NCBI GenBank assembly: GCA_036496425.1
Contig: DASXLG010000298.1
Span: forward strand, 1 to 41,169
Length of the DNA stretch: 41,169 bases
Origin: Terriglobia bacterium
GTDB lineage: Bacteria > Acidobacteriota > Terriglobia > 20CM-2-55-15
Direction: 5' to 3'
Shown in pieces: positions 24,077 to 33,000 of the stretch. Within the stretch, counting starts at the first letter, position 1. Every line of letters starts with the position of its first letter. Position numbers and translations under genes: made by a program. The notes beneath the pieces were generated by a model. The model was not told the origin of the DNA. It ran no database searches and saw only the letters and a program-made list of their open reading frames with translations.

Positions 24077-25408
24077 CTACAGATCCAGCCGTCCGGTGCT
24101 GGCTCCAAACTTGTCGATCTGCGCGCCGTAGAGGTGGGCGATCGCGAGCAGGAGGTTCGCGGTCGGTTCCTTTTTGGCCACGATGTGGCGATCGCCTTTC
24201 AGTTTGCCGTACGCGCCGCCCAGCAGCAGGGCGGGCGGGTTGCTGCGGTCGTGGAGATTGCCGTTGCTCATGCCGCTCCCGAAGTAGATCAAGGAGTGGT
24301 CGAGCAGGCTGCCGTCGCCGTCCGGCGTCGCTTTCATCTTCTCGATGAACTCGGACAGCTTGGCCACATGATAGGTACCGATTTTGGCGTACTTCGCCAT
24401 CTTTTCGGGATCGTTTCCGTGGTGCGACATACTGTGGTGCGTTTCGGGAATTCCGAGCTGCGCGTAACTGCGATCGGTCGGCTCGTGCCCGATCATGAAG
24501 GTGAACACGCGACTGATGTCGCCTTGCAGCGCGAGATGCATCAGATCGTAGGTGATCGACATGTGGTCGTCAAACGCCTCGGGGAGTCCGACCGGCGCAT
24601 CGGGAATGCCCGTGATCGTGCCAAGCCGCTTTTCCATGCGTTCGAGCTGCAGCTCAACGTCCCGGATGTTGTTGAGGTACTCGTCGAAAATCACGCGGTC
24701 GGGCGCGCCGAGCGTGCCCTTCAGGCGGCGGGTTTCGCCGCTGACCGAGTCGAGCAGGCTCTGTCTTTCCTTGAGCCGGGCGGAACGCTCCTCGGGCGAC
24801 CCGGCCTCGCCGAACATCCGCTCGAAGGTGACGCGCGGGTTGATGGCCACCGGCAGCGGACTGCTGTCCGTACGCCACGCCAGAGTGTTGAAGAACGTAC
24901 ACGGAAAGCCGTCGCACGCACCGACGGAGGTTCCCATGTCCTCGGTGCCCACCTCAATCGACCGCAGCGGCGTGTCCTCCGCCACCATGTCGGCGATGTA
25001 CTGGTCAAGCGTCTTCTTGGACTGGATCTTGCCGAACATATCACCGGTGCCGTCGCGGTCACCTGCCGGACCCACGCCGTTCAGGAACGCCGTGCTGGCG
25101 CCGACGTGCACCGACTCGCCCCATGGAGCGGTCAGGTTGCTGATTGTGACCAGGTGCGAGCGGTGCTTTTCGACCGGCTGCATCACCTGCTTGAACGCGA
25201 AGCCGGAGCCCGCGGCCTCGGGATGCCAGGTGTCCGGATAGATTCCGCAGGGCAAGTACACCGTGCCGAACCGGAACGGAGCGGCAGCCGTTTTCGATTG
25301 CGCTGTCAGAGCCGGCGCCATCGCATCGAGCATCGGCAGCGCGACTGTTGTGCCCAGAGCGCCGCGCAGGAAGGTGCGGCGGGACAGATGCCTCTTCGTG
25401 ATGATCAT
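24077..25408 (-). CDS. Tat-exported DUF1552 family protein
   Basis: A 443-residue protein of the DUF1552 family. A twin-arginine signal opens it (LSRRTFLRGALGTTVALPML, about residues 8-27). Family blocks: RFGTVYLPCGIYPDTWHPE near 46-64, GASTAFLNG, PLRSIEVGTEDMG, the helical part around LLDSVSGETRRLKGTLG, and the C-terminal HHSMSHHGND, DHSLIYFGSGMSNGNLHDRS and LLLGGAYGKLKGDRH. DUF1552 proteins belong with DUF1501-like phosphatase/sulfatase-fold proteins in genome context and nearly always follow a DUF1592-type cytochrome gene, as here (3-base gap). It would act in the periplasm with that cytochrome protein. No reaction has been assigned. It is the last gene of the ankyrin operon; a PAL-B hairpin follows its stop. 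Confidence 0.92.
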   Translation of the reverse strand: MIITKRHLSRRTFLRGALGTTVALPMLDAMAPALTAQSKTAAAPFRFGTVYLPCGIYPDTWHPEAAGSGFAFKQVMQPVEKHRSHLVTISNLTAPWGESVHVGASTAFLNGVGPAGDRDGTGDMFGKIQSKKTLDQYIADMVAEDTPLRSIEVGTEDMGTSVGACDGFPCTFFNTLAWRTDSSPLPVAINPRVTFERMFGEAGSPEERSARLKERQSLLDSVSGETRRLKGTLGAPDRVIFDEYLNNIRDVELQLERMEKRLGTITGIPDAPVGLPEAFDDHMSITYDLMHLALQGDISRVFTFMIGHEPTDRSYAQLGIPETHHSMSHHGNDPEKMAKYAKIGTYHVAKLSEFIEKMKATPDGDGSLLDHSLIYFGSGMSNGNLHDRSNPPALLLGGAYGKLKGDRHIVAKKEPTANLLLAIAHLYGAQIDKFGASTGRLDL

Positions 25409-25411
25409 GGT

Positions 25412-27976
25412 CTACTCTCCTGTTGGTCCATCATTTTTGGTGCTGCGCGCTGTCGCGCTTGAATCCAGGCGCGTTCGCATTTGGAACGGCGCGCTTTCGA
25501 TAATGCCTTCAACGATGGTGCTCAGACGGTAGCCATTCGGCGCCGACTTCCGGACAATGCTTCGAACGACCGGCATGTCGGACGGCTCCAGGCCACGACC
25601 TAAAGCATAGACCATCATACGCTCAGTGATCAGGCCGGCGAAAGCTTCCGGCCGGCTGAGAATGGCCTGTCGAAGTTCGACAGGTCCGCCAATTCTGGTG
25701 CCATCGGCAAGGACGCCGTTGGCGTCGATCTGCGCTCCATTGGACATCGCGTCGCGCCACTGCCCGACCGAGTTGAAGTGTTCGAGAGCGAAGCCGGGAG
25801 GGTCGATCACCCGGTGGCAGCCCGAACAAGCCGGGTTGCTGCGGTGCAGCTCGAGTTGATCGCGCACCGACTTCGGCGCTGCCGACTCCTTCCCTTTGTT
25901 GCTCTCCTCCAGCGTCGGCACGTTCGGAGGAGGCGGCTGCGGCGGTGTGTTCAGGAACGTCGTCAATATATATGCGCCACGAAAGACCGGCGATGTCCGA
26001 GTGGCCACAGACGTGAGCGACAGGACACTGCCGTGCCCGAGCAGGCCGAAGCGGTTGGGGTCCGTCAGCTGGACCTGACGGAAGCGCTCACCGTAAACGC
26101 CCGGAATGCCGTAATGCTTCGCCAGGCGTTCGTTGATGAACGTGTAGTCGGCGCTCATCAGCTCGAGCAGGCTCCGATCGTTGCGCAGGATGTGGCCGAA
26201 AAGCATTTCCGTTTCGCGGCGGAAGCCCTTGCGGATGTTGTCGTCGAAATCGGGAAACAACAAAAGGTCCGGCCCGACCTTCGACTCAAGGTTGCGCAGT
26301 TGCAGCCACTGGCCGGTGAAGTTGCTCACGAGCGCATTCGACCGCTCGTCCGCGATCATCCGCTTCACCTGCGCCGCAAGCACGCCCGGCTGGCGGAGAC
26401 GGCCCGCCGCGGCCAGGTTCAGCAAGCTGTCGTCCGGGATGCTGCTCCACAGGAAGAACGACAGACGCGACGCCAACTCCACATCAGTTACCGGATGCGC
26501 GGCTCCTGGCCGGACATTGGGAGCATCGTTTTCCATCCGGTAGATGAACGAAGTGCTCGACAGCACACGAGCCAGGCCGGCCCGGATGCCCGCGTCGAAC
26601 GTTTCGTCGTTCTGGCGAGCCTGACGATAAAAGTCGAGCGGCGCCTGCACGTCGTCGGCTGTAACCGGCCGGCGATAGGCCCGCCGCGCCAGGTTGGTCA
26701 GGATGCGCTCGGCACAGGCTGCCTGGTCTTTAGCATCGGCCGAAACGGGTTTGCAGATGAAGATGCGATCGCGGCTGGGCGACGCGCTGACTCCCGTGAC
26801 ATTGTATGGACCTTCGATCAGGGCCGTGCGGATCTTCGGTATTCCGGCCACCATGTGGATTTCCTGGCTATCGCGCAGGGCCGGCTGCCAGACGTCCTGC
26901 TTCTCCGCCGGACGCTCGCGCCACGTGAAGCCGACATCGTGCGGGCCGGCAGTCACCTTGACGCGCGTCGTCATTCTGGCATCCACGACCGGTTTCATTT
27001 CGGTGAGCGACTTGCTCTGGGCTTCGTGATCCTTAGGGCCGCCGATCGTCGTCGAAAACACTTCTTCACCGTCGATGGTGATCACAAATGTGTGCGGCGT
27101 GTCGTTGCCTTCAACGCCGACGTATCCTTCTTCCACGCCACGGAACAGGCGCGCGGCCAGTTTGTACTCGCCATCCGCCGGAAAGATGTGATGCACGATG
27201 GTCCCGCCACGCGTGCCGAGCGGCAGGCCCTCGATATAGGCGTTCTGACTGAACTCGCGGCTGATCGGGTATTCGGCTGTGCCGGGAGCCGCTTTCGGGT
27301 TGCCCACGGCCAGCGTGCTGATGCGTTGAGCCGCGGTGACGTAGCGTTCAAGCAGTATCGGGGATGTCTTCAGCGCCGCCGCAATATTGTCGAAGCCGAA
27401 GTCGGCGTTGTCGCTCGGCAGCAGGGAAGTGACGTCCACATCGAGCGCCAGCAGGTCGCGCACGGCGTTACCGTACTCCGTGCGGTTCAAGCGGTGAACC
27501 ACATAGAGGCCAGGCACAGTACCGCGCGCTGCCCAGCCGCGATCCAGTGAGTTCGCAAGCCATGCGGTGAAGGCGGCGTAATCGCTTTCCTGCGGCCGCG
27601 GCATGTTTTGCGGCGGCATGGCGCGGACGCTCAGCTTGCGCAGCACGCGTTCCCAGGTCGCCGCGTCGGCCAGAGGGTCGTCGAGGCTGGCCTTCTCCAG
27701 ATCGACAGGATGAGATGCCGGCTGCGCGCTCTTCGCGCTATGACAGCTGACGCAGTACTGGTTTACGAATGCGCGATACTTTTGCGCGTCTGTAGGCGCG
27801 GTCTGTTGTTCAGGCTGCGCGCTAGCGGGCTTGCGCTCCGCGGACCGCGCGGTTTTCGTTGATTCACCGAAAGACGCGCGGGAATAACTTGAGGCTGCGC
27901 CCTGCCGGGCTTGCGCTCCGCCGACCGCGCCTACAGCGACACAGGCAATGGCGATACCAACGACCAGCTTTGTCAT
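25412..27976 (-). CDS. Cytochrome c DUF1587/1595/1592/1588/1585 protein
   Basis: An 854-residue exported protein. Signal peptide at about residues 1-22. A cytochrome c motif, C75-V-S-C78-H79, follows an unusual N-terminal linker (about 14-62) largely encoded by two PAL-A repeats. Then DUF1587 (about 155-220, VVHRLNRTEYGNAVRDLLAL), a beta-rich CBM-like segment (about 255-365; GEYKLAARLFRG), DUF1595 (about 430-500, LARRAYRRPVTADDV), DUF1592 (about 515-640, LASRLSFFLWSSIPDDSLLNL), DUF1588 (about 660-770, GSVLSLTSVATRTSPVFRG with a second CxxCH in NPACSGCHRVIDPPGFALE) and DUF1585 (about 775-845). This domain order is the standard one. It overlaps the ankyrin gene by four bases and precedes the DUF1552 gene. 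A periplasmic redox enzyme or electron-transfer subunit is likely; the substrate is unknown. Confidence 0.93.
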   Translation of the reverse strand: MTKLVVGIAIACVAVGAVGGAQARQGAASSYSRASFGESTKTARSAERKPASAQPEQQTAPTDAQKYRAFVNQYCVSCHSAKSAQPASHPVDLEKASLDDPLADAATWERVLRKLSVRAMPPQNMPRPQESDYAAFTAWLANSLDRGWAARGTVPGLYVVHRLNRTEYGNAVRDLLALDVDVTSLLPSDNADFGFDNIAAALKTSPILLERYVTAAQRISTLAVGNPKAAPGTAEYPISREFSQNAYIEGLPLGTRGGTIVHHIFPADGEYKLAARLFRGVEEGYVGVEGNDTPHTFVITIDGEEVFSTTIGGPKDHEAQSKSLTEMKPVVDARMTTRVKVTAGPHDVGFTWRERPAEKQDVWQPALRDSQEIHMVAGIPKIRTALIEGPYNVTGVSASPSRDRIFICKPVSADAKDQAACAERILTNLARRAYRRPVTADDVQAPLDFYRQARQNDETFDAGIRAGLARVLSSTSFIYRMENDAPNVRPGAAHPVTDVELASRLSFFLWSSIPDDSLLNLAAAGRLRQPGVLAAQVKRMIADERSNALVSNFTGQWLQLRNLESKVGPDLLLFPDFDDNIRKGFRRETEMLFGHILRNDRSLLELMSADYTFINERLAKHYGIPGVYGERFRQVQLTDPNRFGLLGHGSVLSLTSVATRTSPVFRGAYILTTFLNTPPQPPPPNVPTLEESNKGKESAAPKSVRDQLELHRSNPACSGCHRVIDPPGFALEHFNSVGQWRDAMSNGAQIDANGVLADGTRIGGPVELRQAILSRPEAFAGLITERMMVYALGRGLEPSDMPVVRSIVRKSAPNGYRLSTIVEGIIESAPFQMRTRLDSSATARSTKNDGPTGE
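27791..27852 (-). repeat. PAL-A repeat, copy 2, inside the DUF1592 protein gene
   Basis: Read on the minus strand: an outer arm CGCGCGGTC, the core GGAGCGCAAGCCCGCTAGCGCGCAGCC and the other arm GACCGCGCCTACA, matching the intergenic copies in order. It is translated in frame as residues about 43-62 (ARSAERKPASAQPEQQTAPT) of the cytochrome protein, just before the haem motif. Confidence 0.8.
27889..27935 (-). repeat. PAL-A repeat, copy 3, inside the DUF1592 protein gene
   Basis: Minus-strand reading TGTAGGCGCGGTCGGCGGAG, then CGCAAGCCCGGCAGGGCGCAG, matching the copy at 33726 through the first arm and the core. The inner hairpin is GCCC-GGCA-GGGC here and GCGC-GGCA-GCGC at 33751-33762, a compensatory pair change. 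The second outer arm is missing. It encodes residues about 14-29, the end of the signal peptide and the start of the mature protein. Confidence 0.8.
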
Positions 27977-29652
27977 TTCGTCTCCGCGGCCTTCTTCGGT
28001 TGTTCCGGCAGTGGCGGCGGCACGGGCGCCGGATCATTCGGTCCGAGGTGCATCACTTCGCGCAACGTGGCGATGACGTCTTCGCGCGAATCGCGCCGGG
28101 GACGCCAGGCGCGCGCATCGGTATTGTTCCCCGGCGGTGGCGGCGGTTCGGGTTTTTCGGCCAGCAGCAGCGGGGTCAGGTTGTCCTTGTTCACGGCGTC
28201 GAGACTGGCGCCTGCGGTCACTAGGGCGCGAATCATGTCGGTCCGGCGCGCCGTAACGGCCTGATGAAGAAGCGACGCGCCATCGGTTGTCTTTGCATTC
28301 GGATTGGCCCCGGCGTCGAGCAGTACTTTTAGCGCTTCACCCGGGTCGCGGCTCGCCGCTTCGCGATATGGAGGCGCGATTAACCGTTCAAATCCGGGCC
28401 CGGCAGCGAATGCGGCGCCGCGGCCGCCGGCCAGCGCCATCATCGCCGGCGTTTTGCCGACATTGGCGTTCGCGCCGCGTCCACCACCGCCGCCGGCGGC
28501 GGCCTCACCATCCTTTTTCTTATTGACCTCCGCCGGGCTCCACTCGAGTTTCGCCCCATGCCGGATCATCAGCTTGAGCGCTTCGACATCGGCGGCGATC
28601 GCCGCCCGGAAGAACGGCGACGCGTTTTGCTCCGCATCGCAGCACAGCGAGGTATTGTGGATTGCGCCGACAAACGGTTTGTTGGGATCGGCGCCGCGCT
28701 CGAGCAGCAGACCGACAAGGTCGAGCGCCGTGAGCTGATTGGGATGATCGGCGCGAAGGCGCGAGCCGTCGTGGGCGCGCATGTCGGTCGTCGCGTCGTG
28801 CATGTCGACGGCGAAGAAAAGCGCGCCGTCGTTTGGATCGGCTCCGAGGTCGAGCAGGATCTTCGCCAGGTCGAAGCGGTCGTTGACGATCGCGATCGAT
28901 GTCGCGGTGACGCCATCGCCGTTCGTGGCTTTCAAATCGGCGCCGCCCTTGACGAGCGCCCGCACCACGTTCTCATGCCCGTTGCGTACCGCGAACATCA
29001 GCGCCGTGAAGCCGCCTGTAGGATGGTCTGCGTTCTTCCGCGTTGTGAGTGATGAAACGTGCGCCTTGGCGTTCGGATTGGCTTTCGCGGCGAGAAGCGC
29101 ATTAACGACGTCGACGTGCCCTTCTTCTGCAGCCCACATCAGCGCCGTTTCCTGTTGGTAGTTCTCGGAGGCGTTCGGATCGGAACCCGCCTCGAGCAAC
29201 AGTTCGACAGCGTCGAGCTTGCCGGTCCGCGCCGCAGCCATCAGAGGTGTCTCGCCCTCGGGGTGTACGGCTCGGGCGACATTCGCGCCCGCCTTCAGCA
29301 GTTCCGCAATCATCGGCGTATCACCCGTCCGGCTGGCCTGCAGCAGGGGAGTGACGCCGTAGTGGTTGGACGTCGTGAAGTTTGCGCCGGCCGCGATCAA
29401 CGCGCGCACCATCGGCAGATCCGAGTGGTATACGGCCCAAAGCAGCGCCGTGGAGCCGTCGCGCGCCGTCTCGTTGACATCGGCATGCCTGACGAGCAGC
29501 GTGTGCACCGCCTCGAAGTCACCATCTCTTGCAGCGGCGACGACCGCGGGATCACCGATCGCCTCCATCACCTGCGAAAGTACCGCGGCGAATATCATCA
29601 GGAACGTTAGCGAGATCAATAGCCAGCGAGTCAACTGTCCTCGTGTACTCAT
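27973..29652 (-). CDS. Exported or membrane-anchored ankyrin-repeat protein
   Basis: A 559-residue protein. One hydrophobic helix (about residues 9-30, RWLLISLTFLMIFAAVLS) serves as signal peptide or anchor. About ten ankyrin repeats follow, with the usual consensus: DGSTALLWAVYHSDLPMVRAL, GVTPLLQASRTGDTPMIAEL, GETPLMAAARTGKLDAVELL, ETALMWAAEEGHVDVVNAL, GFTALMFAVRNGHENVVRAL and more, ending near residue 500. A Gly/Ala/Lys-rich loop (about 385-405) and a Pro-rich tail (about 515-559) are low complexity. Ankyrin repeats bind proteins, so it may scaffold the cytochrome and DUF1552 proteins encoded by the two genes after it (its 3' end overlaps the cytochrome start by four bases). It is the first gene of that operon, and AGGGG lies shortly before the ATG. 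Confidence 0.92.
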   Translation of the reverse strand: MSTRGQLTRWLLISLTFLMIFAAVLSQVMEAIGDPAVVAAARDGDFEAVHTLLVRHADVNETARDGSTALLWAVYHSDLPMVRALIAAGANFTTSNHYGVTPLLQASRTGDTPMIAELLKAGANVARAVHPEGETPLMAAARTGKLDAVELLLEAGSDPNASENYQQETALMWAAEEGHVDVVNALLAAKANPNAKAHVSSLTTRKNADHPTGGFTALMFAVRNGHENVVRALVKGGADLKATNGDGVTATSIAIVNDRFDLAKILLDLGADPNDGALFFAVDMHDATTDMRAHDGSRLRADHPNQLTALDLVGLLLERGADPNKPFVGAIHNTSLCCDAEQNASPFFRAAIAADVEALKLMIRHGAKLEWSPAEVNKKKDGEAAAGGGGGRGANANVGKTPAMMALAGGRGAAFAAGPGFERLIAPPYREAASRDPGEALKVLLDAGANPNAKTTDGASLLHQAVTARRTDMIRALVTAGASLDAVNKDNLTPLLLAEKPEPPPPPGNNTDARAWRPRRDSREDVIATLREVMHLGPNDPAPVPPPLPEQPKKAAETK

Positions 29653-30004
29653 CTGCCCCTGCCTTTACATAAGTTGCGCTTGCGATGGATCTTAACTCCT
29701 CCGCTGGAAGGACAACAAGCCGAATCGCAGATGTCCGTTTACTCGCGTAGTTGCGGGCTATAGCCTGCGTTCACACATTTGAAAACAGCCGCTAACTAAA
29801 ATCCGCGACTACATAAAAATCGTTGACACTGCAGAACGATTTAGTGCAGACTGCGCCCAGTTGGTTTCTCCACCCTTGTAGGTAGCTTCGACTACGTTGT
29901 TCCACGTCATTGTTTTTCCGGTTTGAATTCAGCGGCCATCCCGTCGGCCCGTCACAAGTCTGACTGATCTCCTGTTGCCATCGAAAAAACTCAAGGAGGC
30001 TTGT
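29653..30004. other. Divergent regulatory region between the ankyrin operon and the TonB receptor operon
   Basis: About 350 bases without a gene between two divergent operons, so promoters for both must lie here. The middle is AT-richer than its surroundings. TTGACA at 29823-29828 is a perfect -35 hexamer but has no good -10 at the right distance. An 8-bp inverted repeat (29817-29842) surrounds it. AAGGAGG at 29993-29999 sets the start of the TonB receptor. No small RNA or riboswitch could be recognised. Confidence 0.5.
29817..29842. promoter_or_regulatory. Inverted repeat overlapping a -35 box, possible operator
   Basis: AAATCGTT (29817-29824) and AACGATTT (29835-29842) form a perfect 8-bp inverted repeat with a 10-base spacer. 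It overlaps TTGACA at 29823-29828. Its size and dyad symmetry fit a dimeric repressor site between the two operons, but no regulator gene is nearby and it could be chance. Confidence 0.3.
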
Positions 30005-33000
30005 GTGCATCACCGGCATCTCATCACCCTATTCATAATTATTTCTGCAATTTTTGTTATCGCGGTCTCGCCGTTGGCGGCCCAGACCAGTTCTCTTCAG
30101 GGTCTCATCACCGATCCAACGAGCGCCATCGTGCCCGGCGCTGCTGTGACCATTACAAATACGGAAACGTCTGCGACACGCCAGGAGTTGACCGACGAAC
30201 TGGGGGCCTACAAGTTTCTTCAAGTGCTGCCCGGGCCCTATAAGGTTGAAGTTCAGCTGCCTGGATTCACCACAAAAGTTTCGCAGGTTATCCTTCAAGT
30301 CGGACAGCCTGCAACGCTGAATCTGGAACTCGCGGTCGGCCAGGCCACCGACGTCGTCAATGTCATGGCCGAGACGACGACGGTCAATACGCAGGACGCG
30401 ACGGTCGGAAATCCGTTCACCGAGAAGCAGGTCATTGAGCTTCCCCTTCAGACTCGCAACGTGGTGGCGCTGCTGAGCGCCGAACCCGGCGTTGCGTCGT
30501 CGGGGCAGGTGCTGGGATCGCGGCCGGACCAGAACAATGTGGTCCTCGATGGCGCCAACGTCAACGACAACCGGGGGTCGGACGGATTCAATTCGGTGCT
30601 TCAAATTCCGCTCGATTCCGTTCAGGAATTTCGCACCACGATCGCCGGACAAGGCGCAGACCTTGGCCACACCGCAGGCGGACAGGTTTCCATTGTCACC
30701 AAGAGCGGCACCAACGCATTTCACGGATCGGCCTATGAATACAACCGCAACACCGACTTCGAAGCCAACGACTGGTTCAGTAACCGGGCTCATGTCGCGC
30801 GTCCTGCGCTGATACGCAATCAATATGGCGCTTCGCTGGGCGGCCCGATCAAAAAGAACAAGCTGTTTTTCTTCTATAACTGGGAAGGCCGCAAGGACCG
30901 CAGCCAGTCCTCCGCGACTGCCACCGTTCCGAGCGATTCGCTGAAGCAGGGCATCGTCAAGGTGCTTCTGAAGAGCGGACAGACGGTTAACCTGACGCCG
31001 GCCGATGTGAAGGCGTTGGATCCGCTCGGAATCGGAGAAAACCCGTACATCACCAATTTGATCCAACAGTACCCGTCCGGGAATAACCCTCTCGGCGCTT
31101 CCGACAAGGGCCTGAACTTCAATACTTTGCTATTCAACGCGGCGCAGCCTTTGAACAATCACGTACAGGTGGCCAAGCTCGATTACATCGTCGACAGCGC
31201 CAGCAAGCACACCGTCTCGCTACGCGGAACGCTGGTCGGCGATTCCACTGTTCCCTCTGCGGGTCTGGCGCTATTCCCGGGCGGGCAGTCGGTGCAGCAG
31301 ACTCTGGACAATTCGAGGGGGCTTTCCCTTCATTACACCTATGTGGTGACTCCCAGCCTTGTGAATGCGTTCACCTACGGTTACACGCGTCTGGGCAACA
31401 CAAGCACCGGCTCACTGAATGTCGTCCCCAGCTTCGGATTTACGACGCTGCTTCCGACCACGCGAGCGAGTATACGCATTGCGCCGACTCCCAACCTTAC
31501 CGACGACATCACGTGGACCAGAACCAAGCACACGATTCAGGCGGGCTTCAGTTACATTGAGTCCAAGAACCTGACCACAAGCGCCAATAACGAGCCCAGC
31601 TACAGCTTCAGTTCAGGTGTGCTCCTGGGCCTCGGCAACGACATCACCAACGATGTCACCGCCTACATCCAGAAGACGATTCCCGGAGCTGCGCTCTCCT
31701 CGAATGCGAACACGCTCGCTGCGTTCGGTGCGATCTTCGGCATGTTGAACGGCGGCAGCGCCACTTATAACTTCGGCATCAACGGCCAGCCGATTCCGTT
31801 TGGAGCGCCTGTAACCAGGGATTTCAACTCGCGTTCTCCGGAATGGTATTTTCAGGATACCTGGAAAGTGAAGTCCAACCTGACCCTGATTTCGGGTCTG
31901 CGCTACTCGTTGTATGGCGTTCCATACGAGGAGAACGGCGTTGAGGTTGTTCCGCAGACTCCGATCAGCGCATTTTTCTCACAGCGGGTTGCCGGGGCGT
32001 TGGCGGGTATTCCCAACTACGCGGTGCCCAACTCCATTATTACCTATCAGATCGGCGGCCCGGTCAATCACGGCCCCGGCTATTATCCGCAGGACAAGAA
32101 GGACTGGGCGCCGCGGCTCGCGCTCGCCTACTCACCAACCAGCGGCTCAATGCTCGAAAAGATCCTGGGCAGCGGAAGCGTCCTCCGGACCGGCGCCTCA
32201 CTGATATATGACAACTACGGGAACGCCATGGGCGCTCAATTCTCGAGCAGCGGCTCGCCGGGCCTGTCGACAGCCGTTCAACAGGTCGCGAACACCGATT
32301 ATTCCAGCAGCCCGCGTTACGATGGCACACCGGCGACGCTGACACACCTGGCCACTGCAACCGGAGGGGCGTTCCCGTTCACGCCCCCGCTCCTCATCGG
32401 CGGCTTTACCTCTTTCACCAACGTTCAAAGCAATCTGAAAGCGCCCTATCAGTACATTCTCAGCGCCAATTACGCCAGGCCGCTCCCCGGGCATATGAGC
32501 ATCGAGGTCGGATATGCGGGGCGTCTGGCTCACCGCGCGATCGTGAAACCGGATTACGGCCAGCCCCTTGAGAATTTCGTGGATCCGAAATCGAAGGAGC
32601 CCTTCACTCAGGCGGCGAAGGTTCTCGCGGATATCTATTACTCCGGCGTGACGACCGCACAGGTCAAGGCCAACCCGAGCCTCATTCCCCTGCAACCGTT
32701 CGTGGAGAACATCATGCCGGCCCTCGCGAACAACTACATTACCGGCAGCGCCTCTGCCAACCTGTACTATGACGTTTACTCCAAGTATGCGGGAAGTTGG
32801 ACGGACACGATCAACGACGTGGACCGGATCCGCCAGCCTAACGGCGGCTGTCTTGTCATCTATGGCTGCAACACGTTCTTTCCCGTGCAGTCCTCCGGTG
32901 TCTATGCCTACTCGAACTTCGGTCAGTCGGCATTTCACGCCATGACCGTTACCCTGCGCCGCAGGGTCTCCAACGGTTGGGGTTATGACTTCAACTACAC

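Noticed and set aside
29740-29775. Possible decayed PAL-A copy (GCGGGCTATAGCCTGCGTT)
   Set aside because: Only partial similarity to the core with gaps, and no outer arms.
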